Shown: positions 24,301 through 36,006, numbered from the stretch's first letter. The stretch: DNA of 64,000 bases from Desmodus rotundus (GCF_022682495.2 NC_071397.1:15157082-15221081), one strand, 5' to 3'. A program made the numbers and translations. The notes: generated by a model not told the origin, from the sequence alone.

Positions 24301-27300
24301 ATGCCAGACTTTTTATAGTTCTTTCCTTCTCAGGTTTTGGATTACATTTGTTTGGTACTTACAGTAGCATACTGACATTTCATGTTTTTCAACTTCTGTC
24401 CTGCCTCTGGAGAATGAGCAGGTGTTTGTACAGAGAACTGCCTCAAAAGTTGATCTCCACAAGATCTTTTCTCTAATTTTTAACTTATTTGTCAACTTTG
24501 AAATGCCTTTAAGCACTTTTGTCTTTTTGGCCATCTAGCCTATTATTTTCAGTAGAGGCGATATAAAAAGCTGTTATAATTTTATAGTATAGTTGAACAT
24601 TAACATTAGTCTGTTTCACAGACTACTATAATTATATAGTCTATTTTAACATCTAGAAGAGCAAACAAATTTTTAAAACATTTTTTTCAAAGTCTTTGTC
24701 TGGTTTAGATTGATAGTTCTTTGTAAAATGGAGGTAATAGTATCTACACAGAGTTATTGTGAGACATAATAAGTTAGTAAATTAAAATATTTACAAAGTT
24801 TCTGGAATATAATAGTTCCTCAGAGATTAAGAAATGATGAACAAAAGATTATAATTGAAATTAAACAATTATTGAGTACAATTTTAGGCAATGCAGTGGA
24901 CTTTATGATTAACTTCACTGGCTATTAGGAAAATGAAAATCAAAACTATAATGAGTTACCACCACACATCTGTTAGGATGGCAATTATCAACAAGAAAAG
25001 CAATAATAAGTGTAGGAGAGGTTGTGGAGAAAAAGGAACCCTCAGTCACTGCTGGTGGGAATGTAAACTGGTACCGGTACTAAAGAAATTAGTATGAAAG
25101 CTGCTAAAAAAATTAAAAGTAGAGCTTTGAGCAGTGTGGCTCAGCTGGTTGGGTGTTGTTCTGCAAAGAGCAAGGTCCCTGGTGATTCTAGTCATGAAAC
25201 ATGCCTGGGTTGCAGGTTCCATCCCTGTTGGGGCACATACAGATATTTCTCTCTCACATCCATGCTTCTCTCCCTCTCTTTCTTCTTCTCTTCCCCTCCC
25301 TCTAAAAATAAATAAATAAAATCTTTTAAAACATTAAGAATAGAATTACCATATGGCCCATAACCCCTCTTCTGGGTATCTACCTGAAAAATTCGAAAAC
25401 ATTTATTTGCAAAGATATATGCACCCCTGTGTTCATTGCAGTATTTTTCACGGTGGTCAGGACATGGAGACAACAGAGGTGTCCTCTGCTAGGTGATTGG
25501 ATAAAGAAGATGCGGTCCATATACACAGCTGAATACCACTCAGCCATAAGAAAAGGTGAACTACTGCCATTTGTAGACAACATGGATAGGTCTTGAGACT
25601 ATCAGGATAAGCTAAATAAGTCAGACAAAAAATTAAGAGCCATATTATTTCACTCATATGTAAGATATAAAACTGAAAACAACAAATGAACAAACAAAAA
25701 TCTCAGAGACACAGACAATAGTATGGTGGTTACCAGAGGGAAGGAGGGTGGGTAAAATATATGGTGATGGAAGAAAATTTGATGTATTGGGTCTAAAATG
25801 TGAGTAGAGGAGTGATTGCTTATTGTCAAGATATATTATGAAAGAGTAATATGAAAATATAAACCTTAAAAAATGAGAACAAGTGACTCAAATGAACACA
25901 AAGCATGTAAAACGAACATGAACCAGGCAGAAAAAGTAGTATGAGTTTCTGCCTAGAATTGAACGGGAATATGATATATTTGGGTCCAAAAACTAATAAT
26001 AATGAAAATGGTTTTCATTCATTAAAACCCTACTTATCAAGTATAGTTTTCAATATATTTTGCAAACATATCTTATTTAACTATCATAAAACTTTGAGGT
26101 AGATGTTGTTCAGTTAAAAATGTGAGTCTTTAAGTGACCAAATAATTTGCCCAAGTTTGCAAAATTAATACATGCTTAACCCATGATTTAACCTTAAGTT
26201 GCCCCAAGTCCAGAATCTACACTTCAATTATTTAACCATGGCCTCTACATTGAAAAAGTAAGACACTGGCATGTGAAAAGCACTGCGTAGGTCTGGATAT
26301 TGCCTCAAGTTAGATGCTGCTTACGGTAGATCTGGGTGTGTCTAGGAGCCTTAATTATTATATGACTACAGAGGAATGTGACTGTTTTGTGAATGACAAT
26401 GACAAGTTATAAGATACTTTTATTGAAATGAATGTTTACATATATAAAGGATCATTAGTAATAAATTCTTGATAACATACTTCATATATGCTTAATACAT
26501 GGTTTTCAAAGTTGTGATGTGAATATAGGGAAAATTTTATTTTAAGAAAATTTAAATAATTTTTTTCCTTCCATTTGGAATTGTGTGTTAATTTTTTTAC
26601 TTGGGTATGTCTTAAAGTTGGACGATAGCTGAGGATTTAATGTTGCTTTCTGTTTCCCATCTCTTTTCCACCTCTTATTCTGATCTTAGAATAATTTTTT
26701 TTTAAATTCCTGAGGCATTGTCAGTTTGGCAAGGGTTTTATCCTTATCTTATGTGTAGCAACTGGATCTCTATTATTGAAGACACTTCATATCGATTAAT
26801 AGTGACATCATATAAAGGTCATCAAAAGTTATAAATGGTTCTAAAATATTAATATTTGTGTTTTATTTGTCTTAGCCTATTCAAGAATATTTAAAATGTT
26901 TACAGATTGAGAAAAGTATAAGCCTTTAAATCAATTGGCTAAAAATATAGAAAAAATTAAGATTAATTTGTGCCCTGGCTGGTGTGACTCAGTGGATTGA
27001 GCACTGGCCTGTGAACCAAAGAGTTGCTGGTTCAATTCCCAGTCAGGGCATATGCCTGAGTTGGGTTGTGGGCCAGGTCCTCAGTAGGGGATGCACTAGA
27101 GGCAACCACACATTGATGTTTCTCTCCCTTGCTTTCTCCCACCCTTCCTCTCTGTCTAAAAATAAATGAATTTTTTTTAAAGTTAAGATTAATTTGTAAA
27201 TTGTCTTAATAGAAATTAATTAATACACAGTAGTCAGTGCCACAAGAGAAGCATGGTGATCATTTGTCATAGGGCATCTTTCTAGATTGGTTGGGAAGTT

Positions 27301-30300
27301 ATTTAGCTAATCAATAAACTCCTGGCCAATTTTAAGAGGCTATTTATTTATATGGACTCCACTTATGTCCCAACATTTTATCCTATTTCTCAGGTAACAA
27401 AATTGCCTTGGTAACCAACTCACCTTAATTTTAAATTTAATTAAACCTAAAACACCAGGTCTGATACTGTCTTCTTGCCAACATTTCAACACAGGTAAAT
27501 ATTGCTCCTTAGCTCTTTTAGACTCAGCCTCCCATTCACCATGCAACGTATCATGAAGCTGCCAAAGCCAGCATGCTTCTGCCACGTGAGAGCCGTAGCC
27601 TGTTCTGAGACATCAGAACTGGCTACACCTGGACACTACCTTGTATTTCTTTGCCTCTCCTTCTTCTCTTCCTTTCTTTCTACTTTTGTTCCTCTTCTTC
27701 CATTTCTTAAAATATTGCAATATGATATTCAACATGATAAACACTTAATTTACATTATCTCTTTTACTCTCTGCACAAGCTTATGAAATTAATGCAATTA
27801 CCATACATTGTATGAGTAAGATGATTGATTACAGCTCCCTCTGCAACTACAGAGGAGCCCCAGCTCCTTAATATAAACCCCGTTCTGTTTGACAGCAAGT
27901 GTATTCTACAAACTGCAGCAGTATGCTGTTCTCACTATTGCTTTGGATGATTTTATGCTTGCTCTTCCTTCAAATATGCCCATTCACTCATGTTTTAGCC
28001 ATCATCGGCTCTGATGTCTATGAATTTTCTACCATTGGCCTCTTCAGCGTGGTATCACTATGTTTGATCCCAACACTTATCTCACATCTTCACAACGTAT
28101 TCATGTAGACTGAAAACCTTTCATTGTTCCTTTTGTGACTTTAAGGTTTTACCTGTAGCCAAACCACACCGCTGTGCACCTGACAGATATGTGCTACTCT
28201 ACGAACTCCTTCAAAGCCACACACTCTGACACCTATCTTACCCTTTCTGGTTTATTTTATGTATTTTATTTTATTTTATTTTTCTATCAAATGACAACTA
28301 TAGATCATTCTATACATTCCAATAGATACTATAACTTAGTATCTGTTTTAATGATCAAGAGATAAAGGGAAGCTTGTGCTCATATTTATAGCATTTTCAA
28401 AGCCTTATTATTTAAAAAGGCTTTTCTGAAATACTGTGAAGATACAGTTTTATGGTACAGACCTTATCCATCTGAAGTGCACCTATTTTCCTGTGTGACG
28501 TTGTTGCTTTTGATCAAATTATCTATTCAGCCTTTTCTTTAACCTCAGTGCCTTCCAGAGGAGGCATGAGGAAGTAGGAAGAACGAATATGCTGGGATCT
28601 GAGAAGCTTGGACTTGTATCGAATATATCACATATAGTCAGATAGGTGTGACCTTGAAAACTTATCTCTTTCGACATCATTTTTCTCTTTTATAAAAGGG
28701 AGCAACAGCAGTCATTTCATAACGCTATCTGTCAGGCCAGATTAGGCATTTCCATGAAAAGTTACAAAACACTGTTTGGTACATACTGGCCACTCATATT
28801 TTCTTCTTGTCTTCTCTTTTTTTCCTCACCTTCCAAGGTCTAAATACAAGTGACTTACCCCAATTTTAAAGCCCTTCATCAGAATATTTTGGACATTTCC
28901 CCAAACCTCCACAATTGTCATAATTCCACCATTCTCACTATTTAAAACATATTTATATAAACCTTCTAAATCAAGCAATTCCATTGATTTTTTTCAACTA
29001 TCTTATGAGTATGCCCAGAATATTAGTGCCTTTTATTTTTCTGTTTTCTCAGTGTCTAGCGTTTTGCTCAACAGATCACTAGGCACCCAATATCAGAGGG
29101 CGATTGATTGACACACTAGCACCATGGGCCCCAACACCTTCCTTGGTCGCATTTGAGGTCCTCACTCACGTCCATTTCATTATAATAACAACAGCAACAA
29201 TGACCATATAACAGTAGTACCTAAATCGAGAGACTAATATCCAGTGTGTAAGGTTACTTTGCAATACATTGTTTCACTAAATCCTGACTGCATTTTGCAG
29301 GTGCATATAAATAAGAAGCATAAGATTTTATATTAGATTTTTTATTTCTAAAATTGTGCTCGGTATTGATTCCTCTCCCCCTCCAGCCCCTCTCTTGTTG
29401 AGGACATTGACAAGTCACTTAACTTCTCTGAGTGGCAGGTTGCACAAGCTATTAAATAAGAATCTACTGATAAAATCTAGATCTTCTAAGTTTGAATTCG
29501 GTTCGGGTGCACCTCTTGAATTCTCAACTCGAGGGCCGAGTTAGAACACCGTTAGATATACGCATTTACAGGTGTATTGTTAGTGAGTTTGGATTGCCTC
29601 AGAGGCTACACCTATGAAGAATATCATATTATCATACAATCGCCACCACGGGCTTCATTGCAATGGGGTTTTTTTGTAATTTATTTTTGATTTATTTATG
29701 AAATGATTGCTATATCAAGATATGCATTAGCTAATTCAACAAGGATTTTTGAGGTACCGTTTCTTTACTGTCCCCTCATTCCTGCTGTACCTCATTGCCC
29801 AGCATATTCTGAGACTACATTCTCAATTATCTTATAAAGTCTATTATTGATTTTGCAAGAGGTACATACTGTTGTTCTCAGTCCCTTCATCTTTCCTGGG
29901 GAAAATTTGTTATGAAGATTTCACTTCTGATTTTTATAAGTAGATTTAATAAAGTATGATTTTCTTAATAACGTGACTCTCTAAAAGAAATCAATGCCCC
30001 CCAAAACAAAGGATCATCTCATTTTATCTGCAAACTAATTTTCAAAATGAGGTAATTAAAATACATTAGTATAACACTATTCCAAAACAGGAAACCAAGA
30101 TTCAGCATAATGAAAGAGATTGTTTTTAATTGAAAAGATTGTGGTAAGTACCTGCATTTTCCAAGTCATAGCCTAGTTTTTTGTTTGTTTGTTTGTTTAT
30201 TTGTTAACTAGAAGCTGTATAGTACATACAAACATGCCAAAAGCATCTTTTACCTGGTAGAAGGAAGGTCACATAACACAGAAAATGGAGAAGGTAATAA

Positions 30301-30311
30301 AAGATCTTCAT
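21216..30311 (-). CDS. DEFB114: Beta-defensin 114, complete two-exon gene
   Basis: This is a secreted beta-defensin of 66 residues. Exon 1 is 30254-30311 (19 codons plus one base), the intron is 21359-30253, and exon 2 is 21216-21358 (two bases, 46 codons and TAA). The signal peptide starts MKIFYYLLHFLCYVTF. Exon 2 contains C-X6-C-X3-C-X9-C-X6-CC, with FPSEKQIDIC and KICCAERGYED at the end; EKQIDIC and KICC are diagnostic of DEFB114 as I remember the human protein. There is one extra cysteine before the domain (TCTLV), also as in human. The tail is shorter than the human one (about 69 residues). After the signal peptide I count 7 basic and 7 acidic residues, so the peptide is nearly neutral with an acidic end. 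Human DEFB114 has been reported to bind lipopolysaccharide and act on sperm; applying that here is inference. Confidence 0.94.
21960..23680 (-). mobile_element. LINE-1 3' region, old, with AT expansion inside
   Basis: Antisense LINE-1 sequence runs from 'CAGTTCAGGTTATAAAGAATTTGAG' to 'GTCCATAGTTTCCATTAGGGCACATTCT', is interrupted by the AT tract, and resumes with 'CTAGAATGTCATATAGATGAAATCACACAGTA' and 'TACTGAAGGACATATTGGAGGCTTCCAAGTTT' to 'TTGCTGGATCATAGAGTAACAGTATG'. Confidence 0.85.
22190..23035. repeat. AT-only low-complexity tract, about 840 bp
   Basis: The stretch is almost wholly A and T, built of shuffled words such as TATATTTAAATATAT, AAATATATTTA and TATAAATATA, many of them self-complementary. 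C and G are rare. It occupies the place where the LINE-1 3' region normally has a short AT-rich segment. Confidence 0.95.
24720..24835 (+). repeat. MIR SINE fragment
   Basis: 'TGTAAAATGGAGGTAATAGTATCTAC..GAGTTATTGTGAG' matches the central to 3' part of MIR in sense orientation. Confidence 0.75.
24880..25900 (+). mobile_element. LINE-1 ORF2 end and 3' region
   Basis: Sense LINE-1 landmarks run in order: 'GAAAATCAAAACTATAATGAG', 'CACTGCTGGTGGGAATGTAAACTGG', 'TTCTGGGTATCTACCTGAAAAATT', 'CACCCCTGTGTTCATTGCAGTATT', 'TACCACTCAGCCATAAGAAAAGG'. The reading frame is broken. A VES-type SINE is inserted at 25116-25328. Confidence 0.88.
25116..25328 (+). mobile_element. Bat VES-type SINE inside LINE-1
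   Basis: 'AGTGTGGCTCAGCTGGTTGGGTG' opens a diverged tRNA-like head; the CT tail and CTCTAAAAATAAATAAATAAAATC close it. Imperfect direct repeats related to ATTAAAAGTAGA flank it. Confidence 0.88.
26010..26235 (-). repeat. MIR SINE, old
   Basis: 'CAAACATATCTTATTTAACTATCATAAAACTTTGAGGTAGATG' followed by 'AATAATTTGCCCAAGTTTGC' is reverse-complement MIR. Confidence 0.7.
26972..27182 (+). mobile_element. Bat VES-type SINE with 15-bp target duplication
   Basis: GCCCTGGCTGGTGTGACTCA begins the head; GGTTCAATTCCCAGTCAGGG is the B-box region. TTAAGATTAATTTGT flanks it perfectly at 26957-26971 and 27183-27197. Confidence 0.95.
28600..28800 (+). repeat. MIR SINE, old
   Basis: 'GTGACCTTGAAAACTTATCTCTTTCGACATCATTTTTCTCTTTTATAAAAGGGAGCAAC' matches the MIR sense order with many changes. 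Confidence 0.6.
30254..30311 (-). CDS. DEFB114: DEFB114 exon 1, signal peptide
   Basis: The ATG is at 30311-30309. The exon ends CTACCAG with donor GTAAAAGATG. The reading YYLLHFLCYVTFLLP is the hydrophobic signal core, with one additional leucine relative to the human peptide as I recall it. Confidence 0.94.
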
Positions 30312-30390
30312 TCTGTAGAGAGAAGCTGCTGAAAGATGTGCTAACAAGATCTAGACTAGAGCACTTTCCAAAAAGCCAAGAGACATTTAC

Positions 30391-30398
30391 TATTTATA
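30391..30398 (-). promoter_or_regulatory. DEFB114: TATA box of DEFB114
   Basis: TATAAATA is read on the minus strand 80-87 bp upstream of the ATG. Confidence 0.7.
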
Positions 30399-31979
30399 GT
30401 TTTCTAATGAAAGAAAGACTCTCTTTATCCGGAAATTGTTTTATGTGTTGTGTACTTATCTCTGCTCCATTGACTAGGGCTTTGGGCAGGATTAACTACA
30501 TTGAAAAACCTGAAATAAACTGATCCTTAGGGAGGAATCTCTATGTAGAAATAACGATAAACAAGACGTGGTTTTATCAATGGTGATCAGTGAAACATCA
30601 ACACAAAGGAGCTTGCAGGAGGGGATTTAAGATAAATATTTGTTTACCATTTAGGATGTAAAACAACAGGCACTACCACATCAGTTAAACTCTTGGCTGC
30701 TTTTCAAAGTATATTCTAGTCACCACACTGGTATGTAAACTCATCGGTATGTCCCTATGTCCCAAATCCTTGCTTTTGTAGCCAGTTTCCCCAAATTGTC
30801 CACTGACCAAAGTCCACATACTACGCCTCACTTTCGTCACTCATTTTTACTACCTTTTTCAGGGGCAACTTGAGTATTTATGGAGCTCTGTTTTTTTCCT
30901 AGAAAAGCCCAATTCATCTTTATTTACTTTAATTATTATCACAGCCATGTGTGCACACAGTAAATATCAAAAAAAAAGAAAACTTGTGATGAGTAGAAAT
31001 AATTTTCCACCTCAACTTCCCTGTTTTTAAGTTGTTTTCTGGTTACTGTTAACATAAGAATTAGAATGTAACTTTCATCTTGTTTTTACTTGGCAACCAC
31101 AGAGCATACCTTTTGGTTTCCAATATGAGAAATGCAGACTTAGATCACTTACATTCTTTCCTGTGCTATCCTTAAACTTGTATGTTACATTAATGTTGTG
31201 AAAATTTCTGTAAGGTATTCTTAAACTTTTAAATACTTCTACATTTAACACGAAGACATTGCCCCTTTCGCAGTTCACTCCGAAATTCCTCCTCACTTTC
31301 CACATCACATTGCCTTGTTTCATGCACTCAGCTTGCCTAGGGAACGTGCACTCTCGGTACAACCAGCATGGAGACACTCGTGCTTGATACTTAAGACTGC
31401 AATACAACAAGCATTATAGATTCGGGTGCCTTTTTATGTGTCTAATGTGCCAACACTTGTGCTAATGAAAGACAAATGTTTTTGGTTTCAAAGTCAAGTG
31501 GATAATTACTATTACTTTACTATTATTTTTCTTCCCTCATTTTTAATTAAATGTTTTCTAGTCTTTTAATTTTAATTGTTTTATCTTTGATTTTCACATT
31601 TTTAAAAAAGTATTTTTTCCTGTAGTTTTTCATAAATATGGGAAAATATTAATAATAGCCATTCCTTAATCCTTTAGTTTCCCTCCAGTTTATCTGCATG
31701 CAAATGTGGGACCACCCAGTCCTTCAGCCACCACCTTGCTGCATCCTCTCTGCCTCAGCTGACCATCCCTGCCCCTCCTACCAGTGTGAATGAAAAGTTT
31801 CTTCTTTAACTCCTTGATTGTCAAACTTCCACACAGTTCGCGTTTCTGGCAGTTCTGGTTATTTTTTGTTTTTTAAATTTGTAGTTGTCTTTCTTTGGGT
31901 TGTGTAAGGAGGCAAAGTGCATCTACCTATACCTCCATCTTGGCCAGAAGTCCTGTATTACATAATTTCTGACAGGAAG

Positions 31980-32890
31980 TTTGTCTGTAATCTTTTTCTT
32001 TTTTAATAACAGCATTATCAAGACTTAATCATTACCAAACCATCAACCTACTTAATGTGTACAATTCAATGGTGTTTAATGAAATCACAGAATTGTGTAA
32101 TCATCACCACAAGTAATTTTAGAATACTTTCAATGTCACAAAAGCAATCCTGTACCCTGTAGCTGTCTCTGCTCCCCTAAACCCTATACAACCATAAATA
32201 TACATACTTCCTATATCTATGGATTTGCCTGGTCTTACTGTTTCATACAAATGCAGTAACACAATTGTTGAAATTTGTGACTGGTTACTTTCACTTATTA
32301 TAGTATTTTCAAAGTCTATCTCTTTGTTTAATGAATCTGTACTTCATTACATTTTATTGTCTAATAATATTTCATTGTATGGATATGCCACATTATGTTT
32401 ATGAACCCATAAGTTTTTGGAAATTGGGATTATTTCCACTTTTTAGCTATTACGAAAATGCAGCAGTGAACATTTGTGTACAGTTTTTTGCATTGACATA
32501 TGTTTTTATTTCTTCTGCACATATGCCTACGTGTGAGATTACAGAGTCAATGAAAACTCCATTCTTAAATTTTTTATATACTCTCAGACTGCTTTCTGAA
32601 GAATTTGGCCAATTGACATTTCTACCAGCAGTGTACGAAAGTTCCAATTTCTTCTTACCCTCACCAACCTTCCTTATATCTTTTGTTTTAATTATAGCCC
32701 TCTTAGTGGATGGGAAAGGGGAACTCATTGTGGTATTGATTTGCATCTTTTTGATGGCTATTGATGGAAATATTAAACATATTTCCATGTGCTTGGTGAA
32801 CATTTATCTATGTTTTCTTTGGAAAAATATACACTTAATTCTTTTGTCCATTTTATACTTGGATTATGTGTTTTATTATTAATTAATTTA
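31980..32890 (-). mobile_element. LINE-1 3' region, antisense
   Basis: 'CAGCATTATCAAGACTTAATCATTACC', 'ATTCAATGGTGTTTAATGAAATCACAGAATTGTG' and 'CATTTTATTGTCTAATAATATTTCATTG' are antisense LINE-1 3' landmarks. The 183-codon plus frame at 32331-32882 and the 117-codon minus frame are by-products of this repeat. Confidence 0.82.
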
Positions 32891-34613
32891 TAAATATTCT
32901 TTACCCACAATCCCCTGCGTGGGGGGCTGCTGGTTTTCAAGGCTATTGTAGAACTGGGGCAAGCCGGGCAGTAGTAGGCCAGTTAAAATGCCACAAAGCC
33001 GCACTCACTACATTTCAGGGGTTTTTCCTTGAATAAATGTTCCTTGGATTTTTGCAATGCTGTTGTTCATTCACAGAGCTCTTAAAAACTGAATTTTGGC
33101 AATGCTTGCCAATTTTTTGTTATTTTTATGAAGGGATAGATTTTTAAAGTTATTTACTTCATCATTTCAGAAGTACTGCTTATAATTAATTATATATTCT
33201 TTCTTTTTCTTAAAAAAAGTGTTTGCAATTGGAAATTATACATCGTTTTTGTCATTGGAAGTCATTGTGTTTAATGTTGCTGTACAACAAGCTACCCTGA
33301 AACTTGATGGTTTATAACAAAATTCATTTTATTAAGCAAATTATTTCTGTAGGTCAAAGTTTAACACAAACCAGAGTGAGAATGGGTTAGTACTTTTCTT
33401 CCATGACTGGTAGCTTATCTGGAAAGACATGTAAACTGGGAGTGAATTCTCATTGGCTTGCTGCTGCTTCTTGCTGTCTTTTGCAGAGTCTAATTTTTCT
33501 CAACATACTGTCAGTATTATTCCTTGATATTTTAGACTTTTTCCCTTCTCAATCTGTAGTCTTCCTTTGAGTGATTTTACCTTATTACTTCAGTTAATGC
33601 CTTCTCAAATCTATATTTGAAGCACATTTTTCATTCCTGAGTTTCACTCAGGTATACAACAGAAAAGTATAAATGTAACATGTCAGAAATATCCCTCTCA
33701 AATCTGCACTTCTTGTAATATTTCCTAATGAATGATTGCTTTATTCAGCATATGTTTAAGTAAGAAAACTAAACTAGGAATCACCCTGCCCTCTTACACC
33801 TCCTCCTATGCACTAAACTTTCTTTCATTTTCTTTAAATCAGAATTTTTACCTAAGTTTTTATATTGTCCAGATCTGTGCTATAGCTATAGGTTAAAAAA
33901 AAATACACTCAGTGAAGACTTTAAATTCTGAATGTCAAGCATTTACTTATGGAAAGCTATATAATTCATAAGAGATGTTACATTAACATTAATTCAATAT
34001 TATGATAGAATTAATGTGGAATGTGAAAAACTGGAAACACAATGAGTTAATTGAAGACATGGATAAGGATAATATTTCTGATAAATATTATGACAATAAA
34101 TACTGAGTTACAAGGTGAAAGAGTTAAATAAAATTCTTAAAGACCAAGAGAGAAGACCCTTGGATTAGCTACCTATGTTCAGAATTGATTATGATAAGTA
34201 AGTAATTCTGGATGATAGAATTAGAAATGATTTTTTTAATTTTTAGACATTTATGTATTTTTCCAAATTTTCTTATTTTATCATAGGAAAAATACCATTA
34301 AAATGTTTTAACTTGATTTTGTCCTTATCATATTTTATTCTCTGTTGAGTTTGATTACTCTTTTTCATATTATCAATACTGTCCTATTATGTGATTAAAA
34401 TGTATGTGACTTTGTGTCTGAGACCCAAGTACACTTTTGCTAAAACTACGGAAAGGTAGCATAAACAACGATTGATAGTTAATACCTAAAAAATCATATG
34501 AAAATAAACTATGCACAGGGCAAATAAATAAGCCAGAGACGAAGGAATGTGTTAAGGATGGGGGATGTTTGTCATGTGAGTGGAGGAGAACTGCCAGTTC
34601 AATGAAGAGGCTA

Positions 34614-34632
34614 TTTATTACTCATCTTTATT
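34614..34632 (-). promoter_or_regulatory. DEFB113: Polyadenylation signals of DEFB113
   Basis: AATAAA is read twice on the minus strand, at 34627-34632 and 34614-34619, about 130-150 bp after the stop codon. Confidence 0.72.
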
Positions 34633-34761
34633 TCACTTGTATTAACCCAGCATTGAACTCACTAGCTGCCATGCTAAGGCTGTGTAATCCGGGAGGCCAG
34701 AGGACACCCGTAGGAAAATAGACTTAGAGAAAATAGGAAGTTCGCTTTCATAATAATATCG

Positions 34762-35015
34762 TTACAACACAGTACTGTGTAGTGTAGTAGAACTAGAAAC
34801 TGCGCGTGTATAAGCTGCAGTAGTGACGTGTTTAGTGTTGGGCTTTCTGTAGTCCCGCAGAACACAGCAGGGCTTTTTGTTGCAGTAATTATACGTGTAT
34901 TCCCAGCTGTTGCACGAAGTCTTGCAAACACCACGGACAAGGAAACACTCCGTTTCTCTCTCTGCAATTTCTTTTGTTCTTTCTCTTGTTCTTTCTCTTG
35001 TTTTCTTCTGTGAAA
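34762..35015 (-). CDS. DEFB113: DEFB113 exon 2, linker and six-cysteine domain
   Basis: The acceptor CTTAG sits at 35016-35020. The nearby alternative AG (TTTCACAG) would break the frame, so the first is chosen. The stop TAA is at 34764-34762. The 97-codon minus frame at 34674-34967 is a shadow in another register. Confidence 0.95.
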
Positions 35016-36006
35016 CTAAGAAAAAGTAGCCATGATCATAAATCCAAATTTAATCTGCTTGCATAGCTACATGAATAGGCAGACAGATCATAGATTGATA
35101 AGTAAATAATGTTGTTTAAAGGACAGAGGTAAACCATTTTGTCCAGAAATCATGCCCAGGCATCTGTGTTAAAAAGCTGTGATTTTATCCACTGTAAATT
35201 GGTATAAGTACTTATTTATCCAACCATATTTCCTTTGCCATTTGTATTTATTTTTGTAAATAGAATATCCTTAAATACCTAATATGTGCATGTTTTTCCT
35301 CAACAGAAAAGAGAAAAGGAGGTAGAAAAAATAATCTACATGTTTTGTGTTCTAAATAGTCATCTGCTCCCAACACCCCTCCCCACACCGCAAATGACTG
35401 GACTAGTTAGTTATAGAAAGCCTCATTCTGACAACAGCTACAATGTCAGTTCATTATATTGCATTTAAAAATAGAAGGCCCACCAAAGCCTCTTCATCCC
35501 CAGGGACCTGTGCGAAGGCAGAAGTCAAGAGCTAGAGGCAGGGTGGAGAGAGACTAAGATTCTGTTGGAGTTTGTATTCACCAGCAAAGCATCACCCTAT
35601 TTATTTCAGTATAACCAATTTATCAATAAGTAATTTTTCTTCTTATAAAAATAAATAAATAAAGGCAGTAGGAAGCACATAAAAAGTCATAGTCTCATTA
35701 AAAAAAAAAAACAACAACAGCAGCAAACAGGTTTACCTATGCATCTTGGGAATCACCCCCACTCCCATTGTCTTATCAATTATCAGTTTCACGTATTTCT
35801 TCCTCCATGCAAAATAGAGTGAATTGTATTATGAACTCATGAAGTCTCCTAACAATCATTCATCTGCTTTATTTATCCAAGGTAAATCATTTATTTAAAG
35901 AAAAAAACATTTTGCCTTTCTCTCCTTTTCCATATTAACAAACATTACCTGATGGACCACAAGACGCAGTAAAGACAAAGATCAGGAAAATACAAAGTAT
36001 CTTCAT
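34762..36006 (-). CDS. DEFB113: Beta-defensin 113, complete two-exon gene
   Basis: This is a secreted beta-defensin of 103 residues. Exon 1 is 35949-36006 (19 codons plus one base), the intron is 35016-35948 (933 bp), and exon 2 is 34762-35015 (two bases, 83 codons and TAA). The signal peptide is MKILCIFLIFVFTASCGPS, one of the closest matches in the window to its human counterpart as I recall it. A basic linker (VSQKKTRE...) leads to the domain C-X6-C-X3-C-X9-C-X4-CC, with LVRGVCK and CNSWEY as diagnostic words. The C4-C5 gap of four rather than six residues is also a DEFB113 trait. The human protein is about 82 residues. The extra 21 here are an 8-residue RERT-type repeat in the linker and a 13-residue longer tail. 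Splice sites are G|GTAATG and TTTTTCTTAG|TT. Role as an antimicrobial or reproductive-tract defensin is inferred. Confidence 0.95.
34969..35001 (-). repeat. DEFB113: 12-bp coding tandem repeat in DEFB113
   Basis: ACAAGAGAAAGA occurs at 35001-34990 and again at 34989-34978, followed by a partial third unit (ACAAAAGAA). In frame it codes for RERT-type units in the basic linker ahead of the defensin domain. Confidence 0.92.
35016..35948 (-). other. DEFB113: DEFB113 intron
   Basis: This short GT-AG intron has an A-rich run (35700-35725) and no recognisable full repeat. It is the most compact intron of the cluster in this window. Confidence 0.88.
35949..36006 (-). CDS. DEFB113: DEFB113 exon 1, signal peptide
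   Basis: The ATG is at 36006-36004; the exon ends CCATCAG with donor GTAATGTTTG. A cysteine at residue 16 precedes the likely cleavage region (SCGPS). Confidence 0.95.

Larger units (their letters stand above)
21359..30253 (-). other. DEFB114: DEFB114 intron
   Basis: This is an 8,895-bp GT-AG intron, much longer than the DEFB113 (933 bp) or DEFB133 (3,039 bp) introns. The excess is largely repeats: LINE-1 at 21960-23680 and 24880-25900, SINEs at 25116 and 26972, and the AT-only tract at 22190-23035. The stretch 27340-30250 has MIR fragments and otherwise nothing recognisable. Plus frames at 27502-28365 are not supported as genes. Confidence 0.85.
30312..34761. other. DEFB114-DEFB113 intergenic region
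   Basis: It holds a LINE-1 at 31980-32890 and AT-rich DNA on either side. A minus frame at 31075-31410 is open for 111 codons but unrecognised. Between 33250 and 33500 lies an old interspersed repeat fragment ('TGTACAACAAGCTACCCTGAAACTTGATGG'), not classified. No further defensin exon was found. Confidence 0.6.

Noticed and set aside
26972..27182. tRNA-like A and B boxes
   Set aside because: The tRNA-like part is the head of a SINE; no intact cloverleaf with an acceptor stem is present here or in the other copies.
32331..32882. 183-codon plus-strand frame, longest in the window, membrane-like
   Set aside because: It is the antisense of a LINE-1 3' region; the hydrophobic look comes from T-rich sequence.
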